Assembly (NCBI RefSeq): GCF_032854445.1
Contig: NC_088300.1
Coordinates: 2,914,001-2,978,000 of the forward strand
Origin: Liolophura sinensis
Taxonomy: Eukaryota; Mollusca; Polyplacophora; Chitonida; Chitonidae
Length of the DNA stretch: 64,000 nucleotides
Direction of reading: 5' to 3'
A program made the translations under genes and the position numbers. The notes beneath the pieces are model-generated. The model was not told the origin of the DNA, made no database searches, and was given only the letters and a program-made list of their open reading frames with translations. Of the stretch, positions 60,298-64,000 are shown piece by piece; within the stretch, counting starts at the first letter, position 1, and every line of letters begins with the position of its first letter.

Positions 60298-60432
60298 TGG
60301 CCATAAGTGGGAAGGTCTGTCAGCAACCTGCGGAAGGTCGTGGGTTTCCGCCCATCATAATGCTGGCTGCCGTCGTATAAGTGAAATATTCTTGAGTACG
60401 GCGTAAAACACCAATCACATAAATAAATAAAT
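60298..60432 (+). repeat. 5'-truncated SINE
   Basis: GGGAAGGTCTGTCAGCAACC, CATAATGCTGGCTGCCGTCG, AAATATTCTTGAGTACGGCG and an AAATAAATAAAT tail are nearly consensus. ATTTTTTTCTGAC-like sequence flanks both sides, so it probably inserted already truncated. Confidence 0.85.
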
Positions 60433-60943
60433 TTTTTCTGACTCTGAAACAGTGATTCCACGAAGTAAGTGTCTTCAACATTATCTAGTCATATAGTCAG
60501 CTAAACGGGTGAAAATACACCGTGTCCGAATTGTTTTTATATTGTTTTTTCTATTCTGCAATATCCGCTTTATTTTTACTAAGTAACAGATCTGGACAGA
60601 TTGTTCAGCACCTCTGGGGTAAGGTGCCGAACTGTTGTCTCGTTTTCGTATTGTTGAGATTAGTACAGAGGCTAGTACATGGCATACAAGCACCAATGCT
60701 TTTACGGCTGCTATACAGTTGCTTAAATCTGAATGGTCTCGGTTTGAGTACTATTGAGATGTATCTGTTTGCTGATTTAAGCGTCATAGTATATAGATGC
60801 ATTGCAGATGGTATGTTGGAGCATTGCACTACCATACAGCCTGCAGTTTTCATACACGCAACCAGTTACTCATCAGTACAGATTATTTTATCTGGGTTAT
60901 TTTGTGAAACACCTCGATACACAATCATTGTTAAATTCTTCTT

Positions 60944-61067
60944 GAGCATCGGTGGCTGAGTGGTTAGCGTGCTAGTACACCACAATGACTCAGGCATGCC
61001 TCACCAATGCTGTCGTTCCATCTCATGCTGGCTTCCTCTTCGGTTGTACATGAGAAGGTCCTCGTGC
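60944..61067 (+). repeat. SINE 5' half only
   Basis: The tRNA-like head (CGGTGGCTGAGTGGTTAGCG, then CACAATGACTCAGGCATGCC) runs to GCTGGCTTCCTCTTCGGTTG and ends at GAGAAGGTCC, where unrelated GC-rich sequence begins. Losing the 3' half is unusual for a SINE copied from its 3' end, so a later deletion or insertion is implied. Confidence 0.7.
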
Positions 61068-61534
61068 CACGGGCCGCGACCCTTGGGTCGGAGGTCGAGA
61101 TGTCCTCAACAATATCGTTCGCGTGCCGCGGCCCGCGACCACGTGATGTAGACCTACGTACTATAGATCAATAGTAGTAATCTGGAGGGCAACTCGCTGA
61201 CAGAAATTGACGTGTTTATCGGGGTCATTCATAAACCTTGTTCTATACATATGAAAATGCCCACAAACTATGTATAAATGTTTTATAACATCACCAATGA
61301 TATATGCAGATATGACGTATAGTATAATGTTGGTAACTGATGTTCAAGTATAATCTTCTCAAGACAAAGAAATTGACGTACCTCGTTTAGTGACAATTTA
61401 ATATAATTTCTTCTCCACAAATGTATCAACTTGTTTAGCGGTCTGCATTTGTATTTGTTATACCAAAGATTCTAGTCCATGTTCATGGTATAAACTAAAC
61501 TACAGGTTAATAAGAGTTTTATTTCATACTGACT

Positions 61535-61696
61535 GTATCTCCGGCCGTACGTGGAAAGGTCTCCAGCAACCTGCGGTTGGTCGTGGTTTTCCCCGGGCTG
61601 TACCCGGTTTCTTCCCACCATAACGCGGGCCGCCGTTGTATAAGTGAAATATTCTTGAGTTCTTGAGCAAATCAATCAGTCAAACAATCAATCAAA
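61535..61696 (+). repeat. 5'-truncated SINE
   Basis: CTCCGGCCGTACGTGGAAAG, CCGGTTTCTTCCCACCATAA and GTATAAGTGAAATATTCTTG match the family. The tail is a (CAATCAAT)n-like stretch. ATACTG(A/G)CTGTA on both sides is a likely target duplication. Confidence 0.8.
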
Positions 61697-62751
61697 TACT
61701 GGCTGTAATTCCATTCGGGTTGTGGGATAATTTTCTTATCCCATACGGGTTGCACTAGTTTGAAGCAGAACCTCAATTCACCTCATTCCAGTAAGTCGTG
61801 CAGCCAGGCGTTTCCCGTGTCTCCATTAGATGTGAGATATATGCGGAGTGTCAAACTCGAAACTGTGAACCAAAACAGACTTGTTCATTTCGCGTAGAGC
61901 TGGGAAGTGGGCCTGTGAAGTGCAATGTACATCCTCAGGATAATGAAATGAACACAATGAAGTGATACATATTTTGTTATCGACAACTGATATTCTAGCA
62001 TGGTACACGATTTTAATACTGATTTCACTCAGTCGCCTAAAACATACCTCGCGTCTTTTCAACATCATTGAAAACTGTTGACCTTTGCATGATTCCATTT
62101 TATTCCATCGTACTTTATGTACTTTTTTTTAGTTATTTGGTGGTTTTTGTTAGACGTTGTTTTTGGAAATTGGCCTTGCCATTATTGACCTGGAATGTCC
62201 TTATTGGTTGGCGGCTGGTATACGAATGTCTGTTCGACGCATAGATTGTATTTAATTCCATATTAGAAGAATGGCAACCCATGCGTACTGCGTGAAACGG
62301 GCAAATAGCGAGAAAAAACCCTTGCAATTTGTTTGCAAACATTATGGTTCTGTGTTTGTCTCATTAGTAACATGAATTGTAGACTTGTGCAGATGGAATG
62401 CTATCACGTAGGCACGTAGACATGGATGGACAGATATTACATCGACATAGAAAGACGCAGGAAAAAACATTATATGAAGTCGTCGTCATACGATTTGAAA
62501 ACTATCAATACCAGGTAAAACCGTAACCATTCATTCATAATGTGAAGAGAAAATCAGTGCTGAGAATGGAGGCCATTAGATCAAATTAAAGGTAGTTCAG
62601 TAACTGCTGTACTAAAGTTCCTTGCCAGTGAGATACTGACCACGAGCCTCATGTGAACAATGCACACGTGTACGTGCTCACAGAGCTGTATCATAGCTGT
62701 AGCTGTTTAGGAATTGTCAGTCATCATTCAAAAGTAAATGTTAAACTGGGG

Positions 62752-62935
62752 TCTCTGTTGTGCGGCGCAATGACCCAAGAGTCTCTCACCAATGCGGTCG
62801 CTGCGAGTTCAGCTCTTGTTGGCTTCCTCTCCGGTCGTACATGAGAAGGTTTCTCAGCAACCTGCGGATAGTCGTGGGTTTCTTCCCGGCTCCGCCAGGT
62901 TTCCTTCCACCATATAATGCTGGCCGAGATGGCCA
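62752..62935 (+). repeat. SINE lacking both extremities
   Basis: GCGCAATGACCCAAGAGTCT, CACCAATGCGGTCGCTGCGA, CAGCAACCTGCGGATAGTCG and ATATAATGCTGGCCGAGATG are recognisable. The head start and the ATATTCTTGAG block are absent. Confidence 0.7.
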
Positions 62936-63009
62936 CGTTGGATACATGGGCACTGTTTGCAATCAAACCACACCTGAGATACATATTTTAGTCAACAACT
63001 ACTTATAAA

Positions 63010-63880
63010 CTATCATTATACATCTTTGGATGCTGATCTAATTTATTGGCCTAGAACATTCCTTGCGTCTTTCCGTCATCACTGAAAATTATTTTAAATG
63101 ATAAACTAAGAAAGTATATAAAGTAAAGAAAAGACGTTTTCTCTGTTGTATGTTCTCTGTTGGATGTTCATATTTCGTACAGTTACAAAAAAAAATGACA
63201 AGCCTATGATTTGGTTCGCATTTGCATCGGATTTAAATTTATCACTAATTGTTCCATTAGAAACCAAGAGATGGAAACCGACCCCGATGGAAAATTACAG
63301 GGTTTTTTTTATTCCTTTGCATGATACTGTGTCCTAGATGTTCGTTTCCGAATACCCAGCAGTTGGCATGTATGACCACACCGTGATTTGTTCCCAGTCT
63401 TGCCTCTTTTCAGCGGACGTGAATTTCCGGCCACCCTTGTCGAGGAAATCAGGAAACGGTTGAGAAATCGAAGATGCAAAACAAAGGCTTCCTGGGTCGT
63501 CCGACCATTCATCTCCGTCTCTTCGACTTGCACCAGCCAAACCGATATAGTATTAAGCATACAACCTTTCTGCGAGCTTGACACCCGATACAGTCTGTCT
63601 TAAGCATGCTTAATCAATCACAGCTTTATCTCACTGTCGCCTCGTGTGAGCTTGTCCATTTTGTAGGCCCAAATTGGCCGCACTGCCATGAAGAGGAGCT
63701 CGCCGGAATGGCCATGTGTTGGTTCATAGCGCTCTGCGGCTGCAGACAGCGAGGGGAGTATATAGATGAGAGTGCCAATCCGTTCATCTAATTATTGTAG
63801 GTGTTTATTAACGGTCCAGACGTGTTCAGATGAAGGACAACCTCCCTCCAGAACCCTCTGCTACCCTGTAAGGTTGACTA
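63010..63880. other. Intergenic, no supported gene
   Basis: Overlapping open frames on both strands at 63309-63603 and a plus frame at 63606-63791 have no recognisable family or splice context. I do not call them genes. Confidence 0.35.
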
Positions 63881-63895
63881 ACATATATGTACAGC

Positions 63896-63903
63896 TATAT
63901 AAG
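63896..63903 (+). promoter_or_regulatory. TATA-box candidate for a gene beyond the window
   Basis: TATATAAG stands in a locally GC-richer stretch, with CCCTCAGCC-type initiator sequence shortly downstream and about 100 bp of open, balanced sequence to the window edge. A plus-strand gene could start here; the window ends before any coding exon can be judged. Confidence 0.35.
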
Positions 63904-64000
63904 CCGTTCCCTCAGCCACAAATATGTAGACGGAACAACTGATGACGGTAGTCATCAACCACAGACTCACACATCACCTTTACAGAGTGTACAGCATGTT

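Noticed and set aside
60522-60959. 145-codon plus-strand open frame
   Set aside because: No recognisable family, hydrophobic and Cys/Leu-rich by chance composition, overlapping opposite-strand frames, no splice context.
1-64000. Virus-derived or LTR elements
   Set aside because: No reverse transcriptase, integrase, protease, capsid or envelope motif and no LTR pair was seen; the direct repeats at 55718/56990 flank only a minisatellite and tail.

Overview
The window is animal nuclear DNA: intron-rich genes with canonical GT-AG borders, many SINEs and many minisatellites. I infer a marine lophotrochozoan (mollusc or brachiopod type). The protein sequences are clearly bilaterian, and the dominant SINE has a tRNA-like head and a 3' region like the MetaSINE/bivalve SINE group. 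I cannot name the species.

Four conserved genes were rebuilt exon by exon by reading phase across splice sites. (1) BABAM2/BRE (minus, 9315 to 3470; ten coding exons placed, the last ~25 residues not found), a core subunit of the BRCA1-A and BRISC deubiquitinase complexes. (2) DNAJC17 (plus, 9672-18179; 11 exons, 305 aa), a J-domain plus RRM spliceosomal protein, head-to-head with BABAM2 with 356 bp between start codons. (3) MLH3 (minus, 32750 to 18769; 13 coding exons, 1724 aa), the MutL-gamma mismatch-repair and meiotic-crossover endonuclease, tail-to-tail with DNAJC17. (4) ZC2HC1C (plus, 48068-53149; 3 coding exons, 679 aa), a two-finger C2HC protein with a long coiled coil. MLH3 and ZC2HC1C are also close neighbours in opposite orientation at human 14q24.3, so this looks like an ancient microsyntenic pair.

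Layout: 1-2870 is intergenic and holds a SINE and three unrelated minisatellites. 3470-32750 is a compact gene block. 32751-48067 is a 15 kb gene-poor interval between the divergent genes MLH3 and ZC2HC1C; it has a dispersed repeat copy, a weak candidate for an unannotated membrane-protein exon, and a 1.57 kb minisatellite just upstream of ZC2HC1C. 53150-64000 is repeat-rich: a near-perfect 71-bp array, a 43-bp minisatellite embedded in duplicated segments, several SINEs, and a TATA-like promoter candidate at the very end.

Mobile DNA: about 19 SINE copies or fragments (two with perfect 14-bp target duplications), a ~0.55 kb TTAA-flanked MITE in two inverted copies (in introns of DNAJC17 and ZC2HC1C), and a ~1.1 kb dispersed repeat in two inverted copies, one interrupted by an assembly gap. 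I saw no reverse transcriptase, integrase, capsid or envelope coding, no CRISPR array, and no free-standing tRNA or rRNA gene. No complete undescribed system was recognised; the most interesting leads are listed as findings.
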